64,000 bases of DNA from Acinetobacter sp. XH1741 (GTDB lineage: Bacteria > Pseudomonadota > Gammaproteobacteria > Pseudomonadales > Moraxellaceae). The stretch is taken from NCBI RefSeq assembly GCF_041021895.1, contig NZ_CP157428.1, forward strand, positions 2,294,001 through 2,358,000, written 5' to 3'. A program made the position numbers and the translations under genes. Of the stretch, positions 50,007 through 59,066 are shown piece by piece. How positions within the stretch are numbered: the first letter of the stretch is position 1; each line of letters starts with the position of its first letter. The notes under the pieces were generated by a model. That model was given only the letters and a program-made list of their open reading frames with translations, made no database searches and was not told where the DNA came from.

Positions 50007-51026
50007 ATGAGATTATGGCTATTAATACTCGCTGTATTCATCCTATATGGATGTTCTTCACCTGAACAAAGTGAAAAAACTAAAGAAAAGTCAGTAGCCC
50101 ATTCGATATGCGTTTTTGATAGTACAAATACAAAAGTCTGTGTAGCTAAACCTGCTCAAAGAATCGTTTCTCTATTTGAGTCGGGTTTAGATGGTCTATA
50201 TATGCTGGGGCAAGGTCATAAAGTGGTTGGTATACCAGCCGAAGTATACATCCAACCATTGTTATTTAATGCCTATTCAAAAATAGATCAACGCATTGCC
50301 AATAAACAGCTTGCCACACCTTCGCAAGGTGCCAATGCAACCAATATTGAAAGTCTTGTGTTGTTAAAACCGGATCTGGTGATTTTGGGAAGCGGGCAGA
50401 CTCAAACGATTAAACTGTTACGGCAGTTTGGTATTGCTGTATATGTCATGGAGTCAGGTACTTACCAGCAAGTGAAAGAGGAACTTTCTGAAATCGCTAT
50501 TCTGAGTGGTGCCCAAAAACGTGCTCAAGACATTTTAAATTTCTCTGATGAAATTGTGGCAGAAGTTGCAGCCAAAACAGCACGTCAGCCAAACAAACAA
50601 TCGATTTACTATGCGTGGTCAGGAGGACGTATTTTTTCTACCTCTGGACGTCAGTCGATTACCAATGATTTTATTGAGCTGGCAGGAGCTTACAACATTG
50701 TTAAAACGGATGCTAACCAGCCTAATGTAAACCCCGAGACCCTCATTGAATGGAACCCTGACAATATTGTGCTTTGGAATACCAACCCGAAACTGATTTA
50801 TGAACGAAAAGAACTACAGGGCTTAAGCGCTGTACAAAACCGTAAGGTATTCAATTTGAGTCCTGCATTTATATATAACCCGCACACCATCAAAATTATT
50901 ATTACGGCGATTTATTTGAATCACAGTATTTATCCTGAGCAGTCCGATTTACCTGTAAGTGCTTTACAACAGCGTATTTTAACCAAGTTGTATGGTGAGC
51001 AGCTTGCCAAAGCGTTGGTGCAATGA
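50007..51026 (+). CDS. ABC importer substrate-binding lipoprotein (BtuF/FepB type)
   Basis: 339 residues from the ATG at 50007; a TTG ten codons upstream is not used. The lipoprotein signal MRLWLLILAVFILYGC ends in the lipobox cysteine at residue 16. VCVAKPAQRIVSLFESGLDGLYMLGQG and ATNIESLVLLKPDLVILGS are the two typical parts of class III binding proteins for siderophores, haem or cobalamin. It is followed with overlap by a FecCD permease and an ATPase. No TonB receptor or recognisable riboswitch lies beside it, so the ligand is open. Confidence 0.88.
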   Translation: MRLWLLILAVFILYGCSSPEQSEKTKEKSVAHSICVFDSTNTKVCVAKPAQRIVSLFESGLDGLYMLGQGHKVVGIPAEVYIQPLLFNAYSKIDQRIANKQLATPSQGANATNIESLVLLKPDLVILGSGQTQTIKLLRQFGIAVYVMESGTYQQVKEELSEIAILSGAQKRAQDILNFSDEIVAEVAAKTARQPNKQSIYYAWSGGRIFSTSGRQSITNDFIELAGAYNIVKTDANQPNVNPETLIEWNPDNIVLWNTNPKLIYERKELQGLSAVQNRKVFNLSPAFIYNPHTIKIIITAIYLNHSIYPEQSDLPVSALQQRILTKLYGEQLAKALVQ

Positions 51027-52039
51027 ATATGGAAAAACTGAAATATTACTGGTTTTACCCGTTACCCGTCATCATGATTTTTATCTCGCTGTTGATAGGG
51101 CCGACACAAACGTTGAATGCATGGGACTATGTGCTGTGGGGCGTGCAAGCGGTCTCTGGTATGCCGTATTTTGATGCTGAACAGTTTAGGCTCATGCAAA
51201 ACATTCTGGTCAATGTCAGGCTGCCTAGAATTTTACTGACTTTTATGGTGGGAGCGGCATTAGCAACCGCGGGTAACGGCTTGCAGGCGTTGTTTCGTAA
51301 TCCTTTAGTTGATTCGTATGTACTCGGTATTTCATCTGGCGCGGCGTTCGGTGCAGCTTTGGCACTTTCTTTAAATTGGCTTTCACCCAATCTACCTGCC
51401 TTTATTTTTGGCGTTTGTGCGGTTGCCTTAACGTATTTATTTGCATATCAAAAACATGAAAGTCAGACGTCTTTAGTCATGGTAATTTTATCAGGCATGA
51501 TTGTTTCGGGGTTGTTTTTGGCGGGACTTACGGTTATTCAATACTTAAGCGATCCATTTAAACTACAAGCCATTGTGCAATGGACTATGGGCAACTTACA
51601 TCAGGCTTCTTGGCAAAAGGTTCAATACGCCGTGCTACCAATTTGTATTGGGCTTGCCGGATTATTTGCGATGCGTTGGCGCTTAAATTTAATGGCACTC
51701 GGGGCCGAAGAAGCGCAGGCGGTGGGTGTCAACCCACGTTGGGAACAGCTTATTTTAATTGCGCTGGTGACTGTATGTACTTCAACTTCTGTGGCTGCGG
51801 CAGGCATTATTAGTTTATATGGACTGTTTATGCCGCATATTGTGAGAATGTTAGTTGGGCCAGATCACCGCTACAGTATTCCTGCCAATATGGTTTTGGG
51901 CGGTAGTTTTCTGCTCATGATTGATAACTTTTCTCGGGTTTTACTGACGTTTGAAATACCAATTGGTATTTTTACCATGCTACTTGGCGCGCCATTTTTC
52001 TTATTATTAATGAAAACACAGAGGACTCATTGGGCATGA
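51023..52039 (+). CDS. FecCD-type ABC importer permease
   Basis: 338 residues with nine to ten membrane segments. RLPRILLTFMVGAALATAGNGLQALFRNPLVDSYVLGIS and SGAAFGAALAL are family signatures; AAGIISLYGLFMPHIVRMLVG carries the coupling helix. The ATG overlaps the binding-protein stop (ATGA). It is a full-length subunit of a metal-chelate or cobalamin importer. Confidence 0.92.
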   Translation: MNMEKLKYYWFYPLPVIMIFISLLIGPTQTLNAWDYVLWGVQAVSGMPYFDAEQFRLMQNILVNVRLPRILLTFMVGAALATAGNGLQALFRNPLVDSYVLGISSGAAFGAALALSLNWLSPNLPAFIFGVCAVALTYLFAYQKHESQTSLVMVILSGMIVSGLFLAGLTVIQYLSDPFKLQAIVQWTMGNLHQASWQKVQYAVLPICIGLAGLFAMRWRLNLMALGAEEAQAVGVNPRWEQLILIALVTVCTSTSVAAAGIISLYGLFMPHIVRMLVGPDHRYSIPANMVLGGSFLLMIDNFSRVLLTFEIPIGIFTMLLGAPFFLLLMKTQRTHWA

Positions 52040-52800
52040 TTCAAATTGATCAGTTAAATTATGCCTATGGGCACAAACAGGTTCTCAAAAATATTCATCT
52101 GGAGTTTCCTGAAAATCAGTTTTCCGTCATTTTAGGGCGCAATGGCTGCGGAAAATCGACACTTTTTAAATTGATGGCGGGCCTAGAACCCGTAAAAGAT
52201 GGCTTGATTCGTTACTCTGGAAAACCACTATCGGACTTTAAAGGAAAAGATCGGGCAGCCTTACTCGGCTTTTTACCGCAGTTTCATAAAACCGTGTTTC
52301 CATTTTTGGTTAAAGATGTAGTGATTACTGGGCGTGCTGCTTTTAGCCGCTATCGTCCTTCAAAATCAGACTGGGAACGTGTAGACCAAGCTTTGCTTGA
52401 TTTAGACATCGAGCATTTACGTGACCGTCCTTATACTGAGTTATCGGGTGGTGAAAGGCAATTGGTCATGATTGCCCGTATTTTAGTGCAAGCTCCGAAA
52501 GTCATTTTGCTTGATGAGCCAACCAATCATCTAGATGTTTATTATCAGTCTTATTTAATGAAAAAATTACGTCAGTTATCGCGGCAAAATTTTACGGTGA
52601 TTGCGATTATGCATGATCCTAACTTGGCTTTTTTATTTGCAGATCATCTGTTTTTTATGCGCCAACATGAGGTGGTTAAGCCTGAGTCTAAAACACGAAC
52701 CACCGATCCGAAGTTTTTAAAAAGTGTCTATGATGTCGAGTTCCATGAAGCCATGATTCAAGACAAAACCATTGTGATACCCGATCATTCTTGGCTATGA
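52036..52800 (+). CDS. ABC importer ATPase (FecE/BtuD type)
   Basis: 254 residues from the ATG at 52036, which overlaps the permease stop (ATGA); a TTG two codons upstream is not used. Walker A is GRNGCGKST, the signature LSGGERQ, Walker B VILLDEPTNHLD and the switch His is in MHDPNLAF. It completes the importer. The C terminus overlaps the GNAT start by four bases. Confidence 0.93.
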   Translation: MIQIDQLNYAYGHKQVLKNIHLEFPENQFSVILGRNGCGKSTLFKLMAGLEPVKDGLIRYSGKPLSDFKGKDRAALLGFLPQFHKTVFPFLVKDVVITGRAAFSRYRPSKSDWERVDQALLDLDIEHLRDRPYTELSGGERQLVMIARILVQAPKVILLDEPTNHLDVYYQSYLMKKLRQLSRQNFTVIAIMHDPNLAFLFADHLFFMRQHEVVKPESKTRTTDPKFLKSVYDVEFHEAMIQDKTIVIPDHSWL

Positions 52801-53288
52801 ATATGTTGAATTATCAGCTAGTGGGCAAAACTGATTATGAGTCAGCGGTAGAGTTTGCACTTTATACAAGACAGTTGTTATTCCCAGAAATCTATCATGG
52901 GCAAGTTCCCAAAGATTTACAAAATTTTGAGCAGCATTATGTCCATGATCCACTGGGTTGCTTTATTACGGTAAAAGACCAAAACCGTATTATTGGCACC
53001 ATTGCTTATCGGGCGTATGACCATCGTTTTGATTTAAATCTGCCGCTTAATACGGTTGAGGTGGTTAAGTTATTTGTATTACCTGAATACCGCCGTAATG
53101 GCATCGCAACCATGCTATGTAAAATGTTGTTTAGCCATGCAAAAAACAACGGAATTACTAGTTTGTATTTGCATACCCATCCATTTTTGCCTGCGGCTGA
53201 AGAGTTTTGGTGTTTACAAGGCTTTGAGGTTATTAAACGTGAGTGGATTGAGACCTATGACACCATTCACATGATTAAATCTTTATAG
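52797..53288 (+). CDS. GNAT-family acetyltransferase coupled to the importer
   Basis: 163 residues from the ATG at 52797, which overlaps the ATPase stop (ATGA). The acetyl-CoA motif is LPEYRRNGIATMLCKMLF, with the R-x-x-G-x-A loop, preceded by a beta strand VEVVKLFVLP. It is the fourth gene of the uptake operon. Coupling suggests it may modify the imported ligand, but this is only context. Its 3' end overlaps the convergent AraC gene by six bases. Confidence 0.85.
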   Translation: MNMLNYQLVGKTDYESAVEFALYTRQLLFPEIYHGQVPKDLQNFEQHYVHDPLGCFITVKDQNRIIGTIAYRAYDHRFDLNLPLNTVEVVKLFVLPEYRRNGIATMLCKMLFSHAKNNGITSLYLHTHPFLPAAEEFWCLQGFEVIKREWIETYDTIHMIKSL

Positions 53289-54071
53289 CGCTTCATTCTG
53301 AGTATGAAATTTTTTTAAAAAATGGGTAGGCGGATAGCCCATAATTTTACTGAACATAGCGGTAAAAGCTGCTGAGTGCTCATAGCCTAAACTAAAGGCA
53401 ATTTCGGTAATGGAGATATTCGCTTTTAAGGCGTTTAAAGCATAAATGATGCAGACCCGATTACGCCATGCTTGAAAGGACATACCCGTTTCAGACTTAA
53501 ACCAACGGTGAAATGTTCGCTCACTTTTATTATGGTTATGTGCCCAATCTTTAGGGCTACTATGAATATTAGGCTCTTTCATAAACTCAGCACACTGTTT
53601 AGAGAGTAATGTGTGATGAGGCAGCGGAATAAACAGAGGCAGGGCTGGTGCATCTTCTAATTCATATAACAATAAATCGATAAGAGCGCCGTCACGACTT
53701 GCTCGTTGGTAGTCAACAGGTAGCTGATTTGCCTGAATGAGCAGTTGATGCAGTAACGGTGAAACTTGTACGACTTCACAATATGTTGCCTGTCTTGGCG
53801 CATTATCCGCCTCTATATACAAACTATAAGTACTGACTTTAGATAACCATACCTGATGTGGTTTGCCAGCGGGTATCCACACACCACTATAGGGCAAGAC
53901 AAGCCATTGACCATCTTCGGTTTCAACTTTCATTACGCCTTCGGGTGCATATAGAAACTGTGCACGGCGATGGCTATGTGTATTTAACAAAGTATCAGCA
54001 GGATAGTCTGACCCTAAAGCCAGAACCACTTGCGGTAGATGATCTACCTCGTTAATTGGAATATTACGCAT
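53283..54071 (-). CDS. AraC family regulator
   Basis: 262 residues. An N-terminal cupin-like sensor (HSHRRAQFLYAPEGVMKVET, WIPAGKPHQVW) precedes the two-helix-turn-helix AraC domain (NISITEIAFSLGYEHSAAFTAMFSKIMGYPP). It diverges from a TauE/SafE gene. It belongs to the short AraC group that senses small molecules in its cupin domain. The targets may be the TauE gene and itself. Confidence 0.9.
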   Translation of the reverse strand: MRNIPINEVDHLPQVVLALGSDYPADTLLNTHSHRRAQFLYAPEGVMKVETEDGQWLVLPYSGVWIPAGKPHQVWLSKVSTYSLYIEADNAPRQATYCEVVQVSPLLHQLLIQANQLPVDYQRASRDGALIDLLLYELEDAPALPLFIPLPHHTLLSKQCAEFMKEPNIHSSPKDWAHNHNKSERTFHRWFKSETGMSFQAWRNRVCIIYALNALKANISITEIAFSLGYEHSAAFTAMFSKIMGYPPTHFLKKFHTQNEAL

Positions 54072-54169
54072 ATATTTTTGGCTGAAATAAATAAAAGAAT
54101 GGCTTTTCTACTTTAGTTTGCCATGGGGCTATTTTATATCATGCCTCTATAAAGATGAGGAAGATGATC

Positions 54170-54979
54170 ATGTTATATGAGCTATTTTTATTTGGACTAC
54201 TTTCGGGCTTCACCACGTGGTTATTTGGTTTTGGCGGTGGTTTTGTTGCTGTACCTTTGCTTTATACAGTCATTATTCAAAAGTGGAGCAATGAAAGTAT
54301 GGTGGGGGTACATGCTATGCAAATTGCAGTTGCCACATCCGCCTTTGTTATGCTGTGCTCGGCAAGTTTTGCAACCTTTCGGCACTATCGGTCTGGACAC
54401 ATAGATTGGCAAAAGATCCGTTTTTTATGGGGTGGTATCGCATTTGGTGGAATTGTTGGTGCGGTAATGGCCTCATTGTTTAATGGAAACTGGCTTCGCT
54501 GGATATTTATGGGTTATGTGTTTATAACCATTCTAGATTGTTATTACCGACCAGGCTTTATGGTGGCATCAAGACAAAAGCAAAACTATGGTCAGAATAG
54601 CGAACTTATTAAAGGCGGAATAATTGGTTGGGTTGCAGCGCTTTTAGGAGTTGGCGGAAGTGTCATGACGGTTCCGTTATTACGGCGGCGTGGTAGCTCT
54701 ATGGCAGAGGCTGCGGCTATCGCCAACATTCTCACGTTGCCTTTGTCTTTAACTGCAACGTTGACCTACTGTGTGTTGTCGGTATGGCAATCTGGATGGG
54801 CACCTAGTGGATTTATCGGTCTAATCTGGTTTGAAGCTGCTTTATTCTTAGTTGCTGGAACATGGATCGGGCTATATTTTTCAGAAAAATTTATCTCAAA
54901 ACTACCTGATTTATGGCGGGCAAGATTGTATCCGCTACTTTTAATGCTGGTTTTGTTCGTGATGCTTGTTAGCAGTTAA
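54170..54979 (+). CDS. TauE/SafE-family anion permease
   Basis: 269 residues from the ATG at 54170, chosen for GAGGAAG before it. Seven or eight membrane segments are visible; TTWLFGFGGGFVAVPLL and IGWVAALLGVGGSVMTVPLLRRRG are the two internal repeats typical of the TauE/SafE family. The family exports or imports sulfonates, sulfite or small organic anions. Its C-terminal 35 residues are repeated as a fragment at 58782-58883. Confidence 0.9.
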   Translation: MLYELFLFGLLSGFTTWLFGFGGGFVAVPLLYTVIIQKWSNESMVGVHAMQIAVATSAFVMLCSASFATFRHYRSGHIDWQKIRFLWGGIAFGGIVGAVMASLFNGNWLRWIFMGYVFITILDCYYRPGFMVASRQKQNYGQNSELIKGGIIGWVAALLGVGGSVMTVPLLRRRGSSMAEAAAIANILTLPLSLTATLTYCVLSVWQSGWAPSGFIGLIWFEAALFLVAGTWIGLYFSEKFISKLPDLWRARLYPLLLMLVLFVMLVSS

Positions 54980-55057
54980 TTATTGATTTAACTACCGTAG
55001 CTAGCACATATAAATCAACATACTACGTATTTATAAATGCTAGCTATGAATAGATGG

Positions 55058-55969
55058 TTATAGTGCAATTTTACTATAGATCGCTTTTGCTTCTGAGGTA
55101 ATTGCTGTCATGTGAATCGCGCCGTGAATCATTCCGTCTAACAAATGAAAGTTCACCTGAATACCTGCATCCCACAGTTTTTGAGCATATCTTTCACCAT
55201 CATCTCGAACCGGGTCATATTCACACACAAAAATGGTCGCATCTGGCAGTCCATCTAAAGACTGAGCGAGTAACGGACTTACAAGTTCATTCTGTTTTTC
55301 ACTTTCATCTTGCACATATTGATCCCAGCAATAAACCATTGTGGATGACTCTAAACCATAACCTTCGGCATATTGGTCATAAGATTTGCTACTCATTGTG
55401 GCATCTAAGGCAGGGTAGAAAAGAAGTTGATGGCTCACCTTAATTTCTGGGTGTTGTTTTGCCATTAGACATGCAGCGGTCGCTATATTTGCGCCCGCAC
55501 TATCTCCACCTACAGCTATACGGTTTGAGTCAATTCCAAATAGTGAAGTATTCTCATGAATATAGCGTAATGCCGTAAAAAAATCATTTAAGGGTGTTGG
55601 GAACTTAAACTCTGGCGCCAAGCGATAGTCCACAGAAAATACAACGTGTTGAATAGATTCTGCTAACAACCGACAAGTGCGGTTCCATGCATCTAGACTT
55701 CCCAGACACCAACCGCCACCATGTGCAAAAACTAAAGCAGGCCGTTGCTCAACATTTTCGAGCGAATAGGGAACATAAACACGTACTTCAATTTCGGCAT
55801 CATCTGACACAGCAACATACAAACTTTGTTGATAGCTTGCATCATGCTGAATACCTTGCTGATTAATAATGTCTTTGTTTACTTGCTCCCTTAGTTCTTG
55901 TAACGAGTTTACAGCCTGTGTGGTTGGTCTGGACTTAAGCCAGCTTTCAATTTCAGCAAGTAGAGGCAT
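55058..55969 (-). CDS. Alpha/beta hydrolase, hormone-sensitive-lipase type
   Basis: 303 residues. LVFAHGGGWCLGSLDAWNRT carries the oxyanion motif HGGGW, and GGDSAGANIA the nucleophile Ser of HSL-family esterases. The catalytic Asp and His fit VCEYDPVRDDGE and DGMIHGA. It overlaps the preceding gene on the strand by 17 bases, so it is translationally linked to the epoxide-hydrolase-like gene. It is probably an intracellular carboxylesterase. The natural ester is unknown. Confidence 0.88.
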   Translation of the reverse strand: MPLLAEIESWLKSRPTTQAVNSLQELREQVNKDIINQQGIQHDASYQQSLYVAVSDDAEIEVRVYVPYSLENVEQRPALVFAHGGGWCLGSLDAWNRTCRLLAESIQHVVFSVDYRLAPEFKFPTPLNDFFTALRYIHENTSLFGIDSNRIAVGGDSAGANIATAACLMAKQHPEIKVSHQLLFYPALDATMSSKSYDQYAEGYGLESSTMVYCWDQYVQDESEKQNELVSPLLAQSLDGLPDATIFVCEYDPVRDDGERYAQKLWDAGIQVNFHLLDGMIHGAIHMTAITSEAKAIYSKIAL

Positions 55970-56852
55970 CGCTTTTTTCCTGCTGTAAAAAATCTAAAAT
56001 GAGTGAACTAAATGTTTCTGACTGTTCTTCCATAATGAAATGACCGCAGTCTTTTACAATCGCACTGGTTAAATGCGGTGAAACCTTTTTCATCGTTTCA
56101 TAAGGCGCATTGTCTGTGGCATGTTCAGCGCCTATGGCTAAAACTGGCATGTCTAAACTTTTCGTTTCTCTGATTTTATTTTGACGTATGGTCTCTGGAA
56201 TAGAGCGGTAATAATTAAAACCCGCCGTTAAACGACCCGGAATTTTATAGGCTTCAATATAAGTTTCAGTTGCCACTTTATCTTTGTGCCACGACCATTT
56301 ATCAAACATATAATTTAAATAAGTATCTTCGCGGCCCGCGATTAAGGCTTCGGGTAAGTCAAGGGTTTGGTTAAACATGAAGTGCCAAAGAAAAATATTT
56401 TCACTCGGCTCAACAAAAATAGGAGGTGCGGGCGCTAAACCAGGAATCACTGCTTCTGTTACAGCAAGACGAGTCACTGACTCAGGAAAGTCAGATGCAA
56501 GTGCATAGGCAACCCACATCCCAATATCATGCCCCACAACCGAATAAGTTGGATATTCAAGTTCAGTCATGAGCATCGATAAAATTTTAGCGATACGCCC
56601 CGTATCGTAACTTCCATCCAGTGGAGCTGAATTTCCAGTTCCGGGTAAATCAACTGCGATGGCTTGATAACCCTGTTTCGCTAGTTCAATCATGACCTTA
56701 TGCCACGCGTACCATGTTTGTGGCCAACCCGGAATAAGCAATACAACTGGACCTTCCCCTAAGGTCACGTAGTGTAATTTTTTACTCTCGATGTGAATGT
56801 AATGATGTTGGAATTCGTTATGTGAGTTTTCATTGAATAATTGAGTTTTCAT
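55953..56852 (-). CDS. Alpha/beta hydrolase with Asp nucleophile (epoxide hydrolase/dehalogenase-like)
   Basis: 299 residues. The oxyanion motif LIPGWPQTWYAWHKVM and the elbow VVGHDIGMWVAYAL, where the nucleophile is Asp instead of Ser, place it in the epoxide hydrolase/haloalkane dehalogenase branch. The His is probably in KDCGHFIMEE. It lies between an isomerase-like gene (19 bases upstream) and an HSL-type esterase and so belongs to a TetR-controlled three-gene operon. Confidence 0.87.
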   Translation of the reverse strand: MKTQLFNENSHNEFQHHYIHIESKKLHYVTLGEGPVVLLIPGWPQTWYAWHKVMIELAKQGYQAIAVDLPGTGNSAPLDGSYDTGRIAKILSMLMTELEYPTYSVVGHDIGMWVAYALASDFPESVTRLAVTEAVIPGLAPAPPIFVEPSENIFLWHFMFNQTLDLPEALIAGREDTYLNYMFDKWSWHKDKVATETYIEAYKIPGRLTAGFNYYRSIPETIRQNKIRETKSLDMPVLAIGAEHATDNAPYETMKKVSPHLTSAIVKDCGHFIMEEQSETFSSLILDFLQQEKSDASTC

Positions 56853-56871
56853 GTTGATCTCTTACGATTCC

Positions 56872-57924
56872 TTAAATACCTAATAACTGATTAATTTGAG
56901 TCTGATTCACAGGGGCAGCAGCAAAGTCATCAAACACTTTATCGGTGACATGAATAATATTTTGCTTAATAAACTCGGCACCTTCGCGTGCGCCATCATC
57001 CTTATTTTTCAGGCAGCATTCCCACTCCAACGTTGCCCAGCCTTCGTAGTCGTAATGCGCTAACTTGGAAAAAATCGCTTTAAAGTCAACTTGACCATCA
57101 CCCGTAGAACGGAATCGAGCCGCTCGATTTCCCCAGTTTTGATAGCCGCTATACATTCCTTGGCGACCTGTTGGATTAAATTCGGCATCTTTAACATGAA
57201 ACATGCGAATGAAATCTTTATAGATATCGATATATTCCACATAGTTCAGTTGCTGCAAAACAAAATGGCTTGGGTCAAAAAGAATATGGCAACGTGGGTG
57301 GTTGCGAGTCCGCTCTAAAAACATTTCAAATGTAATGCCGTCATGCAAATCTTCACCGGGATGAATTTCGTAGCAAAGGTTTACGTCTTGTTCATCACAA
57401 GCATTCAAAATAGGAAGCCAGCGACGTGCTAATTCATCAAACGCCGTTTCTATAAGCCCTGACGGTCTTTGAGGAAATGGAAATACATAAGGCCACGCCA
57501 AAGAGCCTGAAAATGTCCCCATGTCTTTAAGACCTAAACGGGCAGATGCTTGAATTGAAACGAGCATTTGCTGTTTTGCCCACTCGGTTCTGGCTGCTGA
57601 ATTGCCATGCAAATGAGATGGGGCAAAGTTATCGCACATTGAGTCATAAGCAGGGTGCACAGCCAGTAATTGCCCAAAAATATGAGTCGTTAACTCACTA
57701 ATTTTTAAGCCATGATTGCTTAAAGTACCTAATATTTCATCGCAATAATCTTGGCTTTCTGCTGCCAAATTGACATCAAATAAACGCTTATCCCAAGCAG
57801 GAAGTTGTACCGCTTCAAAGCCTTGGTTTGCTACCCAAGCAGCAATATCATCTAGACGGTTAAAAGGGAAAACATCATCACTAAATTGAGCAAGATGAAT
57901 ACTTGGGCCTTTGATAGTTTTCAT
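56872..57924 (-). CDS. Sugar phosphate isomerase/epimerase family (xylose-isomerase-like TIM barrel)
   Basis: 350 residues. AP2-type TIM-barrel motifs are visible: FEAVQLPAWDKRLF, LCYEIHPGEDLHDG and ILFDPSHFVLQQ with metal-binding residues, and a final WATLEWEC. It is the first gene of the operon opposite the TetR gene, with a perfect palindrome upstream. It could isomerise or epimerise a sugar or keto acid, perhaps of a glycosidic or lactone substrate of the hydrolases. Confidence 0.85.
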   Translation of the reverse strand: MKTIKGPSIHLAQFSDDVFPFNRLDDIAAWVANQGFEAVQLPAWDKRLFDVNLAAESQDYCDEILGTLSNHGLKISELTTHIFGQLLAVHPAYDSMCDNFAPSHLHGNSAARTEWAKQQMLVSIQASARLGLKDMGTFSGSLAWPYVFPFPQRPSGLIETAFDELARRWLPILNACDEQDVNLCYEIHPGEDLHDGITFEMFLERTRNHPRCHILFDPSHFVLQQLNYVEYIDIYKDFIRMFHVKDAEFNPTGRQGMYSGYQNWGNRAARFRSTGDGQVDFKAIFSKLAHYDYEGWATLEWECCLKNKDDGAREGAEFIKQNIIHVTDKVFDDFAAAPVNQTQINQLLGI

Positions 57925-57940
57925 AACAAAATCTAATTAG

Positions 57941-57954
57941 TTGTCGATCGACAA
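57941..57954. promoter_or_regulatory. TetR-type operator upstream of the isomerase operon
   Basis: TTGTCGATCGACAA, a perfect 14-bp palindrome only 17 bases before the isomerase start and in the space shared with the divergent TetR gene. Confidence 0.7.
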
Positions 57955-58104
57955 ACAATAGGCTTAATTTTTTAGAAAAACAACTTTTTATTTGAAAATC
58001 AAAACAAAACAGGACTATTTTGAATAAATCTCTTTGATTTATTTGTGAAAATATTTTTTTCGAATAATAATGAAAACACGTACTAAGTTTGATGAAGGGT
58101 CATT

Positions 58105-58701
58105 ATGGCTGGCAGACCAAGAGAGTTTGATCGAGAAGAAGCCCTCGTAAAAGCGAGAGATTTTTTCTGGCTTCATGGCTATGAAGGCACATCAATGTCA
58201 GATTTAGTTGAAGTTTTGGGGATTGCCTCAGCTCGAATTTATAAAGCGTTTGGCTCAAAAGAGGCCTTGTTTAGAGAAGCCGTAAATCACTACGAAAAAA
58301 ATGAAGGTAATTTCGCGCTAAATGCTTTAAAGCAAAAAAATATTAAGGATGCAATAAACCAATTATTTCAAGATGCGCTAGCACTTTACACGCAAACCAA
58401 CCATTCCTATGGGTGCATGGTGGTGTCAGCAGCGAGCGTGCTAGGCGAAGAAAACCAAGCTGTTTTAGAATGGATGAAAGAACAGCGTATTGCACGGGGC
58501 CAAAGTCTGGTCGATCGATTTGTTCAAGCAAAATCAGACGGTCAATTGATGGCAGAGGCTGACCCTAAAACCTTAGGGCAATATTACGCACTTATTCTGC
58601 ATGGATTATCTGTTCAAGCAAGAGATGGATGTTCGCGAGAAGAGTTAGCGACAGTAATCAGCTTTGCTTTACAGAACCTTGATCGATATTTGGCAACCTA
58701 A
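58105..58701 (+). CDS. TetR family regulator
   Basis: 198 residues. The helix-turn-helix is ARDFFWLHGYEGTSMSDLVEVLGIASARIYKAFGSKEALF, with a C-terminal sensor domain (YGCMVVSAASVLGEENQAV). It diverges from the isomerase/hydrolase operon, and the palindrome before that operon is its probable operator. A terminator follows. Confidence 0.9.
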   Translation: MAGRPREFDREEALVKARDFFWLHGYEGTSMSDLVEVLGIASARIYKAFGSKEALFREAVNHYEKNEGNFALNALKQKNIKDAINQLFQDALALYTQTNHSYGCMVVSAASVLGEENQAVLEWMKEQRIARGQSLVDRFVQAKSDGQLMAEADPKTLGQYYALILHGLSVQARDGCSREELATVISFALQNLDRYLAT

Positions 58702-58757
58702 TTCAGAGGCATATCAACAAGACTCTGATTCGGGTTAACCAATGTGTGTAGAGTATA

Positions 58758-58785
58758 AGGAGACCTAAATGGTTTCCTTTTTTTA
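58758..58785 (+). terminator. Terminator of the TetR gene
   Basis: AAGGAGACC and GGTTTCCTT form a 9-bp stem with one G-U pair, followed by T6. The T-run merges into the TauE-like fragment. Confidence 0.75.
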
Positions 58786-58883
58786 TTGAAAAATTTATAT
58801 CAAAACTACCGGATTTATGGCGTGCAAAGTTGTATCCATTACTTTTGATAGGGGTTTTGTTTGTCATGTTAATCATAAATTAA
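58782..58883 (+). pseudogene. C-terminal fragment of a TauE/SafE permease gene
   Basis: The frame reads FIEKFISKLPDLWRAKLYPL then LLIGVLFVMLIIN and stop, nearly the same as the last 35 residues of the TauE protein at 54170-54979. There is no start and no upstream homology; the copy begins at the T-run of the preceding terminator. It is the leftover end of a second copy. Confidence 0.8.
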
Positions 58884-59004
58884 TTTTTTAATTTAAAAAT
58901 CTTAAATAATAATTTTTATTAAAAAACGAATATTTAATTGCTCTAAAACTACAAATTTTTATGTCTTAAATGGCTTTGAAAAAAGTTTAAAAAATAGACT
59001 TGCA

Positions 59005-59033
59005 ATATATAGTGGCTTTATGCCACTATATAT
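59005..59033. promoter_or_regulatory. Probable NrtR operator upstream of the NAD salvage operon
   Basis: ATATATAGTGGC and GCCACTATATAT are perfect 12-bp arms around a 5-base spacer, 34 bases before the first gene. The location and the presence of an NrtR-type gene in the same cluster make this the likely repressor site. Confidence 0.6.
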
Positions 59034-59066
59034 TCATCGAAGGTCATCAGACAAAAAGAGGATGAT

